From Paenibacillaceae bacterium (GTDB taxonomy: Bacteria > Bacillota > Clostridia > Lachnospirales > Lachnospiraceae): DNA of 39,168 nt. The DNA lies in contig SVDT01000008.1 of NCBI GenBank assembly GCA_015057775.1, positions 1 through 39,168 of the forward strand, given 5' to 3'. How positions within the stretch are numbered: the first letter of the stretch is position 1; each line of letters begins with the position of its first letter. The notes under the pieces are model-generated. The model saw only the letters and a list, made by a program, of their open reading frames with translations, was not told where the DNA came from and ran no database searches. The translations under genes and the position numbers were made by a program. This document shows positions 26,663 to 34,596 of this stretch, piece by piece.

Positions 26663-27500
26663 AGCAGAGCATATTAATTATGTATATGGAAAAGGCACAG
26701 CATTTGAACAGCATGCATTAAAGGATGTGAACCTGGAGATAGAGGCTGGGGAATTCGTTGGCCTGATCGGCCATACCGGTTCCGGAAAATCAACCTTAAT
26801 CCAGCATTTGAACGGGCTGCTCCGTGCTACCGACGGAAAACTATATTATAATGGAAGAAATATTTATGAGGAAGGCTACGATATGCGGGCGCTGAGAAGT
26901 CATGTTGGACTGGTATTTCAGTATCCCGAGCACCAGCTTTTCGAAATTGATGTATTTACCGATGTCTGCTTCGGACCTAAGAATCAGGGCCTTAATAAGG
27001 AAGAAGCAGCGAAACGGGCAAAGGAAGCCCTTACTATGGTAGGACTTGACGAAAGCTACTATAAGCGGTCTCCCTTTGAACTTTCCGGGGGTCAGAAGCG
27101 GCGGGTTGCAATCGCAGGTGTTCTGGCCATGAATCCTGATGTCCTGATTCTTGATGAGCCGACAGCGGGATTGGATCCAAAAGGAAGAGATGAGATTCTG
27201 GATCAGATCAAGCGTCTCCATGAGGAACGGAATATGACAATTATTCTGGTGTCTCACAGTATGGAGGATGTGGCACGATACGTAGACCGGATTCTGGTCA
27301 TGAACCATGGAGAAAAAGTGTTTGATGATACACCAAAGGAAGTATTTCAGCATTATAAGGAACTGGAAGCAATGGGTCTGGCAGCTCCTGAGATCACATA
27401 TGTGGTTCAAACCCTGAAATCCCACGGTGTTCCCATTGATACCAGCATTACAACAATTGAAGAGGCCAGAGACGAAATTATAAGGCTTCTGGGAAAATAG
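26652..27500 (+). CDS. ecfA2: ECF transporter ATP-binding subunit EcfA2
   Basis: This is a 282-residue ABC ATPase with Walker [10 protein letters not shown] (40-48), Q-loop [13 protein letters not shown] (144-148), Walker [13 protein letters not shown] and the switch His in VSHSM. It pairs with EcfA1 as a heterodimer. It overlaps ecfA1 by 11 bases, with a GGAGGAAG site inside that gene, so translation is coupled. Confidence 0.97.
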   Translation: MAIKAEHINYVYGKGTAFEQHALKDVNLEIEAGEFVGLIGHTGSGKSTLIQHLNGLLRATDGKLYYNGRNIYEEGYDMRALRSHVGLVFQYPEHQLFEIDVFTDVCFGPKNQGLNKEEAAKRAKEALTMVGLDESYYKRSPFELSGGQKRRVAIAGVLAMNPDVLILDEPTAGLDPKGRDEILDQIKRLHEERNMTIILVSHSMEDVARYVDRILVMNHGEKVFDDTPKEVFQHYKELEAMGLAAPEITYVVQTLKSHGVPIDTSITTIEEARDEIIRLLGK

Positions 27501-27513
27501 ACAGGGAGATATT

Positions 27514-28326
27514 ATGCTGAAAGATATTACATTAGGGCAGTATTATCCGGTGGAATCCATTCTTCATAAGCTGGATCCCCGGACAAAGCTGTTTGGGACC
27601 ATGGTTTTTATCATATCCCTATTTATTGCAAATGATATCTGGGCTTATGTGATTGCGACTGTATTTCTTGCAGCGGCCATTAAGCTCAGTAATGTTCCTC
27701 TTAAGTTCATGGTCAGAGGCTTAAAAGCAATTGTATTTCTGCTGTTGATCAGCGTCAGCTTCAATCTGTTTCTGACACCAGGTACGGCAGTTGTATCTTT
27801 GGGATTTTTAAAGATTACAAAAGAAGGAATGATTGTGGCTGGATTTATGGGAATCCGGTTAATCTATCTGGTTGTAGGATCTTCCATCATGACGCTGACC
27901 ACCACACCCAACCAGCTGACAGACGGTCTGGAAAAAAGTCTCGATTTCTTAAACCGTTTCCATGTTCCCGTTCATGAGGTCTCCATGATGATGTCCATTG
28001 CACTGCGATTCATTCCGATTCTGGTTGAAGAGACAGATAAAATCATGAAAGCACAGATGGCAAGAGGTGCAGACTTTGAGACCGGGAATCTGATCCAGAA
28101 AGCGAAAAACATGATTCCCCTTCTGGTTCCTCTCTTTATCTCGGCATTCCGCCGTGCCACAGATCTGGCTATGGCGATGGAAGCAAGATGCTACCGGGGT
28201 GGAGAAGGCCGGACGAAGATGAAGCCTCTTAAGTACGGAAATCAGGACAGGGTCACCTATCTGGTGTATGTCCTTTACCTTGCCATCATCATAGGTCTCC
28301 GGATCCTGAGAGTGCAGATCTTTTAA
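27514..28326 (+). CDS. ecfT: ECF transporter transmembrane subunit EcfT
   Basis: This 270-residue membrane protein has an N-terminal DPRTKLFG motif, several hydrophobic segments, and the two short Ala-Arg-Gly-type coupling motifs (MARGADF and ARCYRGG) that link EcfT to the two ATPases. It lies 13 nt after ecfA2 with a weak GGGAG site. The ecfA1-A2-T order beside the alpha operon is typical of Firmicutes. Confidence 0.97.
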   Translation: MLKDITLGQYYPVESILHKLDPRTKLFGTMVFIISLFIANDIWAYVIATVFLAAAIKLSNVPLKFMVRGLKAIVFLLLISVSFNLFLTPGTAVVSLGFLKITKEGMIVAGFMGIRLIYLVVGSSIMTLTTTPNQLTDGLEKSLDFLNRFHVPVHEVSMMMSIALRFIPILVEETDKIMKAQMARGADFETGNLIQKAKNMIPLLVPLFISAFRRATDLAMAMEARCYRGGEGRTKMKPLKYGNQDRVTYLVYVLYLAIIIGLRILRVQIF

Positions 28327-28341
28327 GAACAAGGAGGATTT

Positions 28342-29382
28342 ATGAAACGGGTTAAGATGATCGTTGCCTACGACGGAACCAATTACTGCGGCTGGCAGAT
28401 TCAGAACAATGGAATCACCATTGAGGAAGTTTTAAACCGGACTCTGACAGATTTATTAAAGGAGCCAATTACTGTAACGGGTGCCAGCAGAACAGATTCC
28501 GGAGTGCATTCGGAGGGAAATGTGGCAGTTTTTGATACAGAAAACCGAATGCCTGCAGACAAGATCTGTTTTGCTTTGAACCAAAGGCTGCCAGATGACA
28601 TACGGGTACTTCACTCAGAAGAGGTATCGGAAACCTACCACCCCAGGAAGCAGAACTGCGTTAAAACATATGATTATAAGATCATGAACCGTAAGATCGA
28701 AATTCCAACTATGCGGCTGTACAGCTATTTCTGCTATTTTCCCCTTGATGTGGAGAAGATGAGAGAGGCTGCCGCCTATCTGGTGGGAGAACATGATTTT
28801 AAAAGCTTCTGTACTGCCAGAGGGCAGGCAGAGGAGACGGTGCGTACTATTTACAGCCTTCAGGTTCTAAAGTCTGATGATCTCATAACAATCCGGATTA
28901 AGGGCAATGGATTTTTATATAACATGGTGCGAATCATTGCAGGTACCCTGATGAAGGTAGGTATGGGAGTTTATCCCCCCCAGCATGTGGAAGAGATCAT
29001 AGATGCCAGGGACCGGAATGCAGCAGGACCAAAAGCAGCAGCAAAAGGTCTTACTCTGGTAAGCCTTGAGTATGAAAAAGAACTTGAGAAAGAAATTAAG
29101 GGTGAAAATAAGGAGTGGAGCTATACTCTTTATCAGCATCGGATTCCTTCTCATAAGGAAGCCAGTCTGGTGATCCACAGATGCAGGGAAGAGGATTTTG
29201 AACGGCTCCTGATCCGAGTGGTGCATCAGGCGGTGAGAAACGGAGCTCATACGGTATTGGTAAAAGATGAGGAACGAAAGAACCGGATTATTTCAGGCAG
29301 AGCATACGGATTTTACAGTTTTCATTCTGACGAATCAGGAAATGGATGGATGGTAACTGGAAGTCAGCTTGCAAAGCCTTGA
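28342..29382 (+). CDS. truA: tRNA pseudouridine(38-40) synthase TruA with a C-terminal extension
   Basis: The first ~247 residues are a standard TruA: YDGTNYCGWQ near the start, the catalytic Asp52 in SRTDSGVH, NGFLYNMVRIIAGTL near 189-203 and GLTLVSLEY near 236-244. TruA modifies U38-40 in tRNA anticodon stems. The usual family end is near residue 247, but this frame continues for about 100 residues (248-346) of a charged segment without a recognised domain. It is continuous, without a frameshift. AAGGAGG precedes the ATG, 15 nt after ecfT. Confidence 0.95.
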   Translation: MKRVKMIVAYDGTNYCGWQIQNNGITIEEVLNRTLTDLLKEPITVTGASRTDSGVHSEGNVAVFDTENRMPADKICFALNQRLPDDIRVLHSEEVSETYHPRKQNCVKTYDYKIMNRKIEIPTMRLYSYFCYFPLDVEKMREAAAYLVGEHDFKSFCTARGQAEETVRTIYSLQVLKSDDLITIRIKGNGFLYNMVRIIAGTLMKVGMGVYPPQHVEEIIDARDRNAAGPKAAAKGLTLVSLEYEKELEKEIKGENKEWSYTLYQHRIPSHKEASLVIHRCREEDFERLLIRVVHQAVRNGAHTVLVKDEERKNRIISGRAYGFYSFHSDESGNGWMVTGSQLAKP

Positions 29383-29421
29383 TTTTAAAGGAAAAAACCC
29401 CTGCTTTTGCAGGAAAAAAGG

Positions 29422-29450
29422 TTGACACACAGGTGGAAATGTAATATAAT
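29422..29450 (+). promoter_or_regulatory. rplM-rpsI promoter
   Basis: Consensus TTGACA (29422-29427) and TATAAT (29445-29450) with a 17-bp spacer make this one of the strongest promoters in the window. Confidence 0.88.
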
Positions 29451-29459
29451 GTATAACTG

Positions 29460-29608
29460 TGACGTTAGACGAAAATGTTCAAGCCAAGCCCCGGAATGAG
29501 CATTTTGTAATATAACTTTTGGAAAGTTGTTTTCAGCTTTTCGAGAAATGGTGACGATTTTTCGCACCATAATGCTTAAAAACACCATAATTTACAGGAG
29601 GTTGTCCA
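29460..29608 (+). promoter_or_regulatory. Leader of rplM, candidate L13 ribosomal leader
   Basis: About 150 nt separate the promoter from rplM. Visible helices are AAAATG with CATTTT plus TTC with GAA near 29472-29506, AACTTT-TGG-AAAGTT near 29514-29528, and ATGGTG...CACCAT (29548-29553, 29565-29570) with an inner CGA-TTTT-TCG. L13 leaders are known in Firmicutes (Rfam family); membership here was not tested. Confidence 0.5.
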
Positions 29609-30043
29609 ATGAAGACTTTTATGGCTAGTCCAGCAACAATTGAAAGAAAATGGTACGTAGTTGACGCTACAGGATATACATTAGGACGCTTGGCTTCAGA
29701 AGTAGCTAAAGTATTAAGAGGAAAGAACAAACCGATTTACACACCACATATGGATTGCGGTGATTATGTAATCGTAGTAAACGCAAATAAGATTGAAGTT
29801 ACCGGTAAGAAATTAGATCAGAAGATCTACTACAGCCATTCTGACTATGTTGGCGGTATGAAAGAAACAACTTTAAGAGAAATGATGGCTAAAAAGCCTG
29901 AAAGAGTTATTGAATTAGCAGTTAAGGGAATGCTTCCAAAGGGACCTTTAGGAAGAAGCATGATAACAAAACTTCACGTATACGCTGGCGCAGAACATGA
30001 TAACGCTGCTCAGAAACCAGAAGTTTTAGAATTCAAATTTTAA
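29609..30043 (+). CDS. rplM: 50S ribosomal protein L13
   Basis: This is a 144-residue L13 with [35 protein letters not shown] and the signature [18 protein letters not shown]13 is needed early in 50S assembly. ACAGGAGG precedes the start. rpsI follows after 28 nt, the usual pair. Confidence 0.99.
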   Translation: MKTFMASPATIERKWYVVDATGYTLGRLASEVAKVLRGKNKPIYTPHMDCGDYVIVVNANKIEVTGKKLDQKIYYSHSDYVGGMKETTLREMMAKKPERVIELAVKGMLPKGPLGRSMITKLHVYAGAEHDNAAQKPEVLEFKF

Positions 30044-30071
30044 TCAGAGGTGCTGAAAGGAGGAAGTTATC

Positions 30072-30464
30072 ATGGCTAATGCAAAATTTTACGGAACAGG
30101 TAGAAGAAAAAAATCTATCGCTAGAGTATATTTAGTACCAGGTACAGGTAAGATCACTATCAATAAGAGAGACATCGATCAGTACTTCGGTCTTGAGACA
30201 TTAAAGGTTGTAGTTCGTCAGCCATTAACAGCAACAGAGACAGTAGATAAGTTCGACGTTTTAGTAAACGTACACGGCGGTGGTTTCACCGGACAGGCTG
30301 GTGCTGTAAGACACGGTATCGCTAGAGCTTTACTGAAAGCTGACATTGAATTCCGTCCAGTTCTTAAAAAAGCAGGATATTTAACAAGAGATCCAAGAAT
30401 GAAAGAAAGAAAGAAATACGGCTTAAAGGCAGCTCGTCGTGCGCCGCAGTTCTCAAAGAGATAA
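30072..30464 (+). CDS. rpsI: 30S ribosomal protein S9
   Basis: This is a 130-residue S9 with [38 protein letters not shown] and the C-terminal tail [12 protein letters not shown], whose last Arg reaches the P-site tRNA. The gene is intact. Its last 16 bases, including the stop, are repeated at 33902-33917, marking it as the target of an integrated element. AAAGGAGG precedes the ATG. Confidence 0.99.
   Translation: MANAKFYGTGRRKKSIARVYLVPGTGKITINKRDIDQYFGLETLKVVVRQPLTATETVDKFDVLVNVHGGGFTGQAGAVRHGIARALLKADIEFRPVLKKAGYLTRDPRMKERKKYGLKAARRAPQFSKR
30449..30464 (+). repeat. Left attachment repeat (attL) at the rpsI 3' end
   Basis: GTTCTCAAAGAGATAA covers the end of rpsI, including the codons for Phe-Ser-Lys-Arg and the stop. 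It matches the copy at 33902-33917 in 15 of 16 bases; the one difference (TTC/TTT) is silent for Phe. The 3' end of rpsI is a known integration target of tyrosine-recombinase elements in Firmicutes. Confidence 0.75.
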
Positions 30465-30554
30465 AAAGCGGTCAACGCATTTATCAAGAAAAGCCCGATT
30501 TTACAAGGGTTACAGACGTTGTGGAATGTTGTCAAACGCACTGGAAATTACTCC

Positions 30555-30587
30555 GTGTGCAACACGTTTGCAACAGGTGTGCAACAA
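30555..30587 (+). repeat. Three 11-bp-phased TGCAACA repeats, probable integrase arm sites
   Basis: TGCAACA occurs at 30558, 30569 and 30580, exactly 11 bp apart, within the units GTGTGCAACA, GTTTGCAACA and GTGTGCAACA. A fourth copy lies near the other end at 33847-33853. Short direct repeats beside both ends are typical arm-type sites of tyrosine recombinases (established knowledge). No gene is seen in 30465-30774. Confidence 0.6.
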
Positions 30588-30606
30588 AAATATCAGTAAT
30601 AATTAT

Positions 30607-30654
30607 AGGACATTTTTCAGTGAAGCGATTCATTGGAAAGTGTCCTTTTCTTTT
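30607..30654 (+). terminator. Terminator-like stem-loop inside the insertion's left end
   Basis: AGGACA (30607-30612) pairs with TGTCCT (30641-30646). The inner stem ends in a GCGA loop, and TTTCTTTT follows. It probably now ends the rplM-rpsI transcript in place of the displaced terminator at 33932. Confidence 0.75.
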
Positions 30655-30735
30655 ACCCGAATCTCCATAATTAAATCGCTTCGCAATTTTCGTGCTACGC
30701 ACTTCATAATTATGTCGATATTTCCTCGGGTGAAA
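30651..30735. repeat. Large nested palindrome next to the integrase remnant
   Basis: TTTTACCCGA (about 30651-30660) pairs with TCGGGTGAAA (30726-30735) allowing one G-U. Inside are CATAATTA (30666-30673) with TAATTATG (30707-30714), and a GTGC-TAC-GCAC hairpin (30692-30702). It could be a REP-like or small mobile repeat, or part of the element's end. Confidence 0.5.
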
Positions 30736-30774
30736 GTAAGGTCTAGCTTTGCTCGACTTTCCTTTCCTCTCTCA

Positions 30775-31140
30775 TTATATCTTATTAATCGCATCGACTA
30801 GCTCCTTTATATCAAAGTGAGTATAAACTTTCTCTGTGAGTGTCATTGCTCCAGAGTGCCCTACAATCTTTTTAATAATCGTCTGATCTACACCAGCCTC
30901 CGCTAACATAGATATACAGGTATGTCGGCAACAGTGAGGTGTACGGTCAATCTTTAGCTGTTCCATCAATGGTTGGAAATAGCTGTCATAATAGTTTCGA
31001 TACTTAAAGTGCTTACCGTCCTCTGTATGAAGCAGATATTCCCAGTTAGGTAAAGAATCAAACCAAGACTGATAAAAGGGAAGAACTTTATCAGATATTG
31101 GAACCTTTCGAATTCCATTTTCCGTTTTGTTAAATAAAGA
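30775..31140 (-). pseudogene. Tyrosine recombinase (phage-type integrase), C-terminal remnant
   Basis: Only about the last 118 residues of an integrase remain. Recognisable are TENGIRKVPIS, the catalytic box HCCRHT (His and Arg), the later His in VGHSG and the nucleophile Tyr in TEKVYTHF. The frame stays open upstream to 31191, but homology stops near 31130, where a rightward fragment begins. The arm-binding and core-binding domains and one catalytic Arg are missing, so it should be inactive. Its 3' end faces rpsI, the usual orientation for such elements. Confidence 0.8.
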
Positions 31141-31288
31141 ATACGCTTTCTGTATAAAAATAATTGAAGGTGTTATCGAAAAGGCATACAAAATTTATGA
31201 TAAGCAAATAAGAACAGGAAAGGTTCAAAAATTCAGTTGCGATTTCAAGAGACTAGAGCAAGTGTGTGATACATATATAATTGATTAG
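31139..31288 (+). pseudogene. C-terminal fragment of an unknown element protein
   Basis: A frame without a credible start runs into a stop at 31286-31288. It encodes a protein-like segment containing EGVIEKAYKIYDKQIRTGK and ending in CDTYIID. It abuts the truncated integrase, suggesting a deletion joined two parts of a longer element. I do not recognise the family. Confidence 0.4.
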
Positions 31289-31330
31289 GCATGAATACAT
31301 ATTTTGAAGAAAAATAGTAGTGGTAAAACA

Positions 31331-31359
31331 TTGACAAATAAGAATTCAAAATATATAAT
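31331..31359 (+). promoter_or_regulatory. Promoter of the T-box-metRS transcript
   Basis: Consensus TTGACA (31331-31336) and TATAAT (31354-31359) with a 17-bp spacer lie directly upstream of the T-box leader. Confidence 0.85.
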
Positions 31360-31384
31360 AATTAGAAATTTATATAATAAAGGC

Positions 31385-31667
31385 ATTGAAGAGAAGAGTA
31401 AACTATTTGCGCTTTTACAGAGACCTCAGGATGGTGAAAATGAGGAAAGTTATAAAATGGTTGAATATGGCCTCTGAGCTGCGTACCGAAACATATTGTT
31501 TAGGCTACGACGGGTGCACCCGTTACAGTGATAGACTATCGATGAATCATTTCTCGTCCGTAGTTGATAAGACCTATATCGTGAGATATAGGTGAATTTA
31601 GGGTGGTAACACGAAGCTTCGCTCTCGTCCCTGAAAAAGAAATTTTTCAGAGAGGAGGGCTTTTTTA
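31385..31667 (+). promoter_or_regulatory. T-box leader controlling the methionyl-tRNA synthetase gene
   Basis: In order: AGTA (31397-31400) of the specifier domain; AGAGA (31419-31423); a stem-I apical loop GGATGGTG (31429-31436) closed by CCTCA/TGAGG; candidate Met specifier codons ATG at 31457 or 31467; stem III CCTATATC-GTGA-GATATAGG (31573-31592); the T-box AGGGTGGTAACACG (31600-31613); and a terminator stem CTGAAAAA-GAAA-TTTTTCAG with TTTTTT at 31661-31666. Uncharged tRNA-Met would stabilise the antiterminator and let the gene be read. The T-box varies slightly from the usual consensus (AACACG for ACCGCG). Confidence 0.9.
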
Positions 31668-31725
31668 TTTGCTTTTTTAAATTTAGATTTGTTATCACAA
31701 TAAAAAAAGAAATGAGGAATGTTAT

Positions 31726-33360
31726 ATGAGAAACATTTTAGTTGGTGGCGCATGGCCATATGCAAATGGCTCATTGCACTTGGGTCACATAGCTGGGTTA
31801 TTGCCAGGAGATGTAATTGCTCGTTATCATAGAGCAATAGGAGATAAAGTATATTTTGTATCAGGTAGTGACTGTCATGGAACGCCTGTAGCAATACGCG
31901 CAAAGCATGAAAATAAATCACCACAAGAAGTGAGCGATTATTATCATGAAGAATTTAGAGATTGTTTTGAACGATTAGGATTTAGTTATGATGTCTATAC
32001 GAAAACTTCTACAGAAGAGCATAAAAATTTTGTCAGACAGTTTCATGAAAAACTTTATAAGAGTAATTATGTTTATGAAAAAGAAGCTCCACAGGCATAT
32101 TGTGATTGTTGTAATACTTTTTTAGCAGATAGGTTTGTGACTGGAAAATGTCCAAAATGTGGGAATGATACAAGAGGGGATCAATGTGATTTTTGTGGAA
32201 CAGTATTAGAGCCAGAAGGATTAGTAGAGCCAGTTTGTGTCGTTTGTGGCAATAGAATTTTTTTCAAAAATGCAACTCATCTGTATATTGCTATTTCAAA
32301 AATGGAGGATCAATTAAAAACGTTAGTTAATAACCATCCAAATTGGAGAAAAAATGCAATATCATTTACAAATCGCTATATAAATGAAGGCTTAAAAGAC
32401 AGAGCACTTACGCGTGATTTGGATTGGGGAATAGATGTTCCAAAAGAGGGATTTGAGGATAAGAAGATTTATATTTGGGCTGAAAATGTTCTGGGATATT
32501 TATCTGCGAGTCAAATTGCTGCAGAACAAAATTGTGAAGATTATGAAGAAATTTGGGGAGTAAATGCGAAACATTATTATGTTCATGGAAAAGATAATAT
32601 TCCTTTTCATACAATTATTTTACCAGCATTGCTTATTGCCAATGGAGATGGATGGCATTTGCCAGATGATATTATATCAAGTGAGTATTTGACTTTGGAG
32701 GGTAGAAAAATATCCACAAGTCAGAACTATGCAATTTGGGTAAAGGATATTATAAATAGATATAATGCTGATTCTATTAGATATTACTTGTTGGCAAATG
32801 GACCTGAAAAAAGGGATGCTGATTTTTCATGGCGAGAGTATGTGAATAACCATAATGGTGAGTTACTTGGTGCATACGGTAACTTTATCAATAGAACTCT
32901 TGCTTTTATCAATAGATATATGAATGGAGTTATTCCGGCAGGGAATTTGAATTCAGAAATTGAGGTGAAAATTGATCAGCTATTTTGTGAAACTGGAGAA
33001 AAAGTAGAGGCAGGTAATCTTAGGGATGCCATTGATGGAATATTTGAATTTGTACGATATGCAAATAAATTCTTTGACATTGAGCAGCCTTGGATTACAA
33101 GAGTTACAGATGTTGAGGCTTGTGATAACACACTTTTTAATTGTGTTCAAATTATAGCTAATTTAGCAATATTGCTACATCCATTTTTGCCATTTTCATC
33201 TGAAAAGGTTTGTAAGTGGCTAAAAATAAGTAATGTATGGGAAAAGCAATATGTATTGACCGGTTATCAATTACCAGAAATAGAAATATTATTTGAAAGA
33301 ATTGATAAAAAAATAATTGAAGAGGAAAAAGCTAAATTAGTGAAGCAGGAGGAAGTGTGA
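31726..33360 (+). CDS. Methionyl-tRNA synthetase, second (two-zinc) type
   Basis: This 544-residue class I synthetase charges tRNA-Met. The HIGH motif is HLGH (18-21) and the KMSKS motif is replaced by KISTS (328-332). Four CxxC pairs (C126/C129, C142/C145, C154/C157, C171/C174) form two zinc knuckles. This matches the archaeal/MetRS2-like type rather than the usual Firmicute form, and there is no C-terminal tRNA-binding domain. MetRS2 proteins give resistance to some MetRS inhibitors in pneumococci (known); a similar role here is inference. The gene is AT-rich compared with the core and lies inside the rpsI insertion behind its own promoter and T-box. Confidence 0.95.
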   Translation: MRNILVGGAWPYANGSLHLGHIAGLLPGDVIARYHRAIGDKVYFVSGSDCHGTPVAIRAKHENKSPQEVSDYYHEEFRDCFERLGFSYDVYTKTSTEEHKNFVRQFHEKLYKSNYVYEKEAPQAYCDCCNTFLADRFVTGKCPKCGNDTRGDQCDFCGTVLEPEGLVEPVCVVCGNRIFFKNATHLYIAISKMEDQLKTLVNNHPNWRKNAISFTNRYINEGLKDRALTRDLDWGIDVPKEGFEDKKIYIWAENVLGYLSASQIAAEQNCEDYEEIWGVNAKHYYVHGKDNIPFHTIILPALLIANGDGWHLPDDIISSEYLTLEGRKISTSQNYAIWVKDIINRYNADSIRYYLLANGPEKRDADFSWREYVNNHNGELLGAYGNFINRTLAFINRYMNGVIPAGNLNSEIEVKIDQLFCETGEKVEAGNLRDAIDGIFEFVRYANKFFDIEQPWITRVTDVEACDNTLFNCVQIIANLAILLHPFLPFSSEKVCKWLKISNVWEKQYVLTGYQLPEIEILFERIDKKIIEEEKAKLVKQEEV

Positions 33361-33361
33361 G

Positions 33362-33743
33362 ATGAATCATTTAGGTACAAAAATACTAGAAACGGATCGT
33401 TTAGTGTTAAGACCATTTAAAGAAACTGATGTTGAGGATATGTATTATAATTGGGCAAGTAGTGATCAAGTTACCAGATATTTGACGTGGCCGACGCACA
33501 CTTCTAAGGATATAACAAAATCTGTTGTGGATTTATGGATAAGTAAAAACGAAGACATGAAAAATTAAAGTTGAGTGTAATAGAATCTTTGCACGGCATG
33601 ATGTATGTAATCCAAATTCGGGGAAAGTTATGAAAAAATCGGGGCTTTTATACGAAGGAACATTATTAGAAGCAGGTAAAAATAATACAGGAATATGCGA
33701 TGTGGATATATATGGAATTACCAAGAAGATATACAGTAGATAA
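33362..33743 (+). pseudogene. GNAT acetyltransferase (RimJ/RimL type), internally deleted
   Basis: The first 68 residues (33362-33568) match the N-terminus of GNAT enzymes (LETDRLVLRPFKETDVEDMYYNW). The frame then stops. About one base further on, a second frame encodes the family C-terminus (NRIFARHDVCNPNSGKVMKKSG and CDVDIYGI), ending at 33741-33743. The middle ~60-70 residues with the acetyl-CoA loop are missing, so the gene is dead. It starts 1 nt after the MetRS stop and was probably co-transcribed with it. Confidence 0.75.
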
Positions 33744-33803
33744 ATTAGATTATTAAAAGAATCATACCTCTCTTTTGGTGCAAATGCAAAAGTATTATAT
33801 GAA

Positions 33804-33853
33804 ACGTCCTGAGACGTAATAAAACGTCGTGGGTGTGAAACGTATGTGCAACA
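33804..33853 (+). repeat. Phased ACGT repeats and a TGCAACA copy near the right end
   Basis: ACGT occurs at 33804, 33814, 33824 and 33840, the first three exactly 10 bp apart, in units like GAAACGT, GAGACGT and AAAACGT. TGCAACA at 33847-33853 matches the left arm sites. These may be recombinase or excisionase binding sites (inference). Confidence 0.45.
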
Positions 33854-33901
33854 ATGATAACTACAAACTCTTTGTTTTCGGGCTTTTCAAGCTCTCAAAC
33901 G

Positions 33902-33917
33902 GTTTTCAAAGAGATAA
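33902..33917 (+). repeat. Right attachment repeat (attR)
   Basis: GTTTTCAAAGAGATAA repeats the last 16 bases of rpsI with one silent change. It is probably the original chromosomal rpsI end, displaced by the insertion, since a strong terminator follows 15 nt later. Confidence 0.75.
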
Positions 33918-33931
33918 TTTTAAAGTTTACA

Positions 33932-33969
33932 AAAGTCCCGAAACACAGTGTTTCGGGACTTTATTTTTT
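33932..33969 (+). terminator. Displaced rpsI terminator, bidirectional
   Basis: AAAGTCCCGAAAC (33932-33944) and GTTTCGGGACTTT (33950-33962) form a perfect 13-bp stem, followed by ATTTTTT. On the reverse strand it is followed by TTTTG, so it can also serve the leftward gene at 33996. Confidence 0.9.
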
Positions 33970-33995
33970 GGGGCTTTATATGATTATGCTAAACC

Positions 33996-34403
33996 TTAGC
34001 AATTAACTATGGTTTTTACAATTTTTAGTTTTGGTGTTTCTGTAAGCTTATATGTACTTGCTGATACAACATAGCGTGTGTTTAGAGCTTTCGGCATATC
34101 CTTTTGACCCACCACGGTATAACCGAACGGCTCTAGTATTTTTTTAACCATTCGTCCAAGACCTTGTTTTGTAAAGTTGTCTTCTAAATCAAACTCTTTT
34201 ACTGGAGAATTATCATAATAATTTTCAATTTCCAGAACACATGCTGTTAATGCAGGCTTGCCTGTTTCAGATGCTTCAATCATTGAAATAATGTTGGTGT
34301 CTTTTGATAAGATATTTTCGAAAATTTCTCTTGCCTCTTTATTAAATTCATACTTTCTGTAATTTGGGTTTGACTCGATAAACTCTTGGTATGTTGCTTT
34401 CAT
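33996..34403 (-). CDS. Unknown 135-residue protein
   Basis: The ATG at 34403 is chosen because AAAGGGG lies about 8 nt upstream on the reverse strand; a TTG at 34421 would overlap that site. The protein is soluble, starts MKATYQEFIESNPNY, and has a region FTKQGLGRMVKKILEPFGY near residues 81-99. There is no signal peptide or membrane segment. I do not recognise the family. It lies just outside the right attachment repeat in an AT-rich, decayed region, so it may belong to an older mobile element. Confidence 0.6.
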   Translation of the reverse strand: MKATYQEFIESNPNYRKYEFNKEAREIFENILSKDTNIISMIEASETGKPALTACVLEIENYYDNSPVKEFDLEDNFTKQGLGRMVKKILEPFGYTVVGQKDMPKALNTRYVVSASTYKLTETPKLKIVKTIVNC

Positions 34404-34596
34404 ATTAATATCCCCTTTCAAAAACGTGATTCTACGTATCTATTATTACATATCCAAAATCAGATGTCAACAATGTTTGACAAATATTTCTTAGTCAGTC
34501 AATTTTACTTCAAAAATAGCTTATGTTAAGTAGTTGAAATGTAGTAAAAGCTATGTCGCTAACTTGTCGCAAGACTATATAAGAGAATATTAAATA

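Noticed and set aside
26841-27425. A 194-codon reverse-strand open frame in ecfA2
   Set aside because: It is antisense to a fully conserved ABC ATPase and resembles no known family.
29392-29413. A CCTGC-TTTT-GCAGG stem that reads as a terminator on the reverse strand
   Set aside because: It has a T-tract only for leftward transcription, and no leftward gene lies upstream of it; it may be a weak end signal for truA or chance.
30439-30801. A rightward open frame across the rpsI end and the following spacer
   Set aside because: It is out of frame with rpsI, runs through the terminator stem, arm sites and palindrome, and has no ribosome site.
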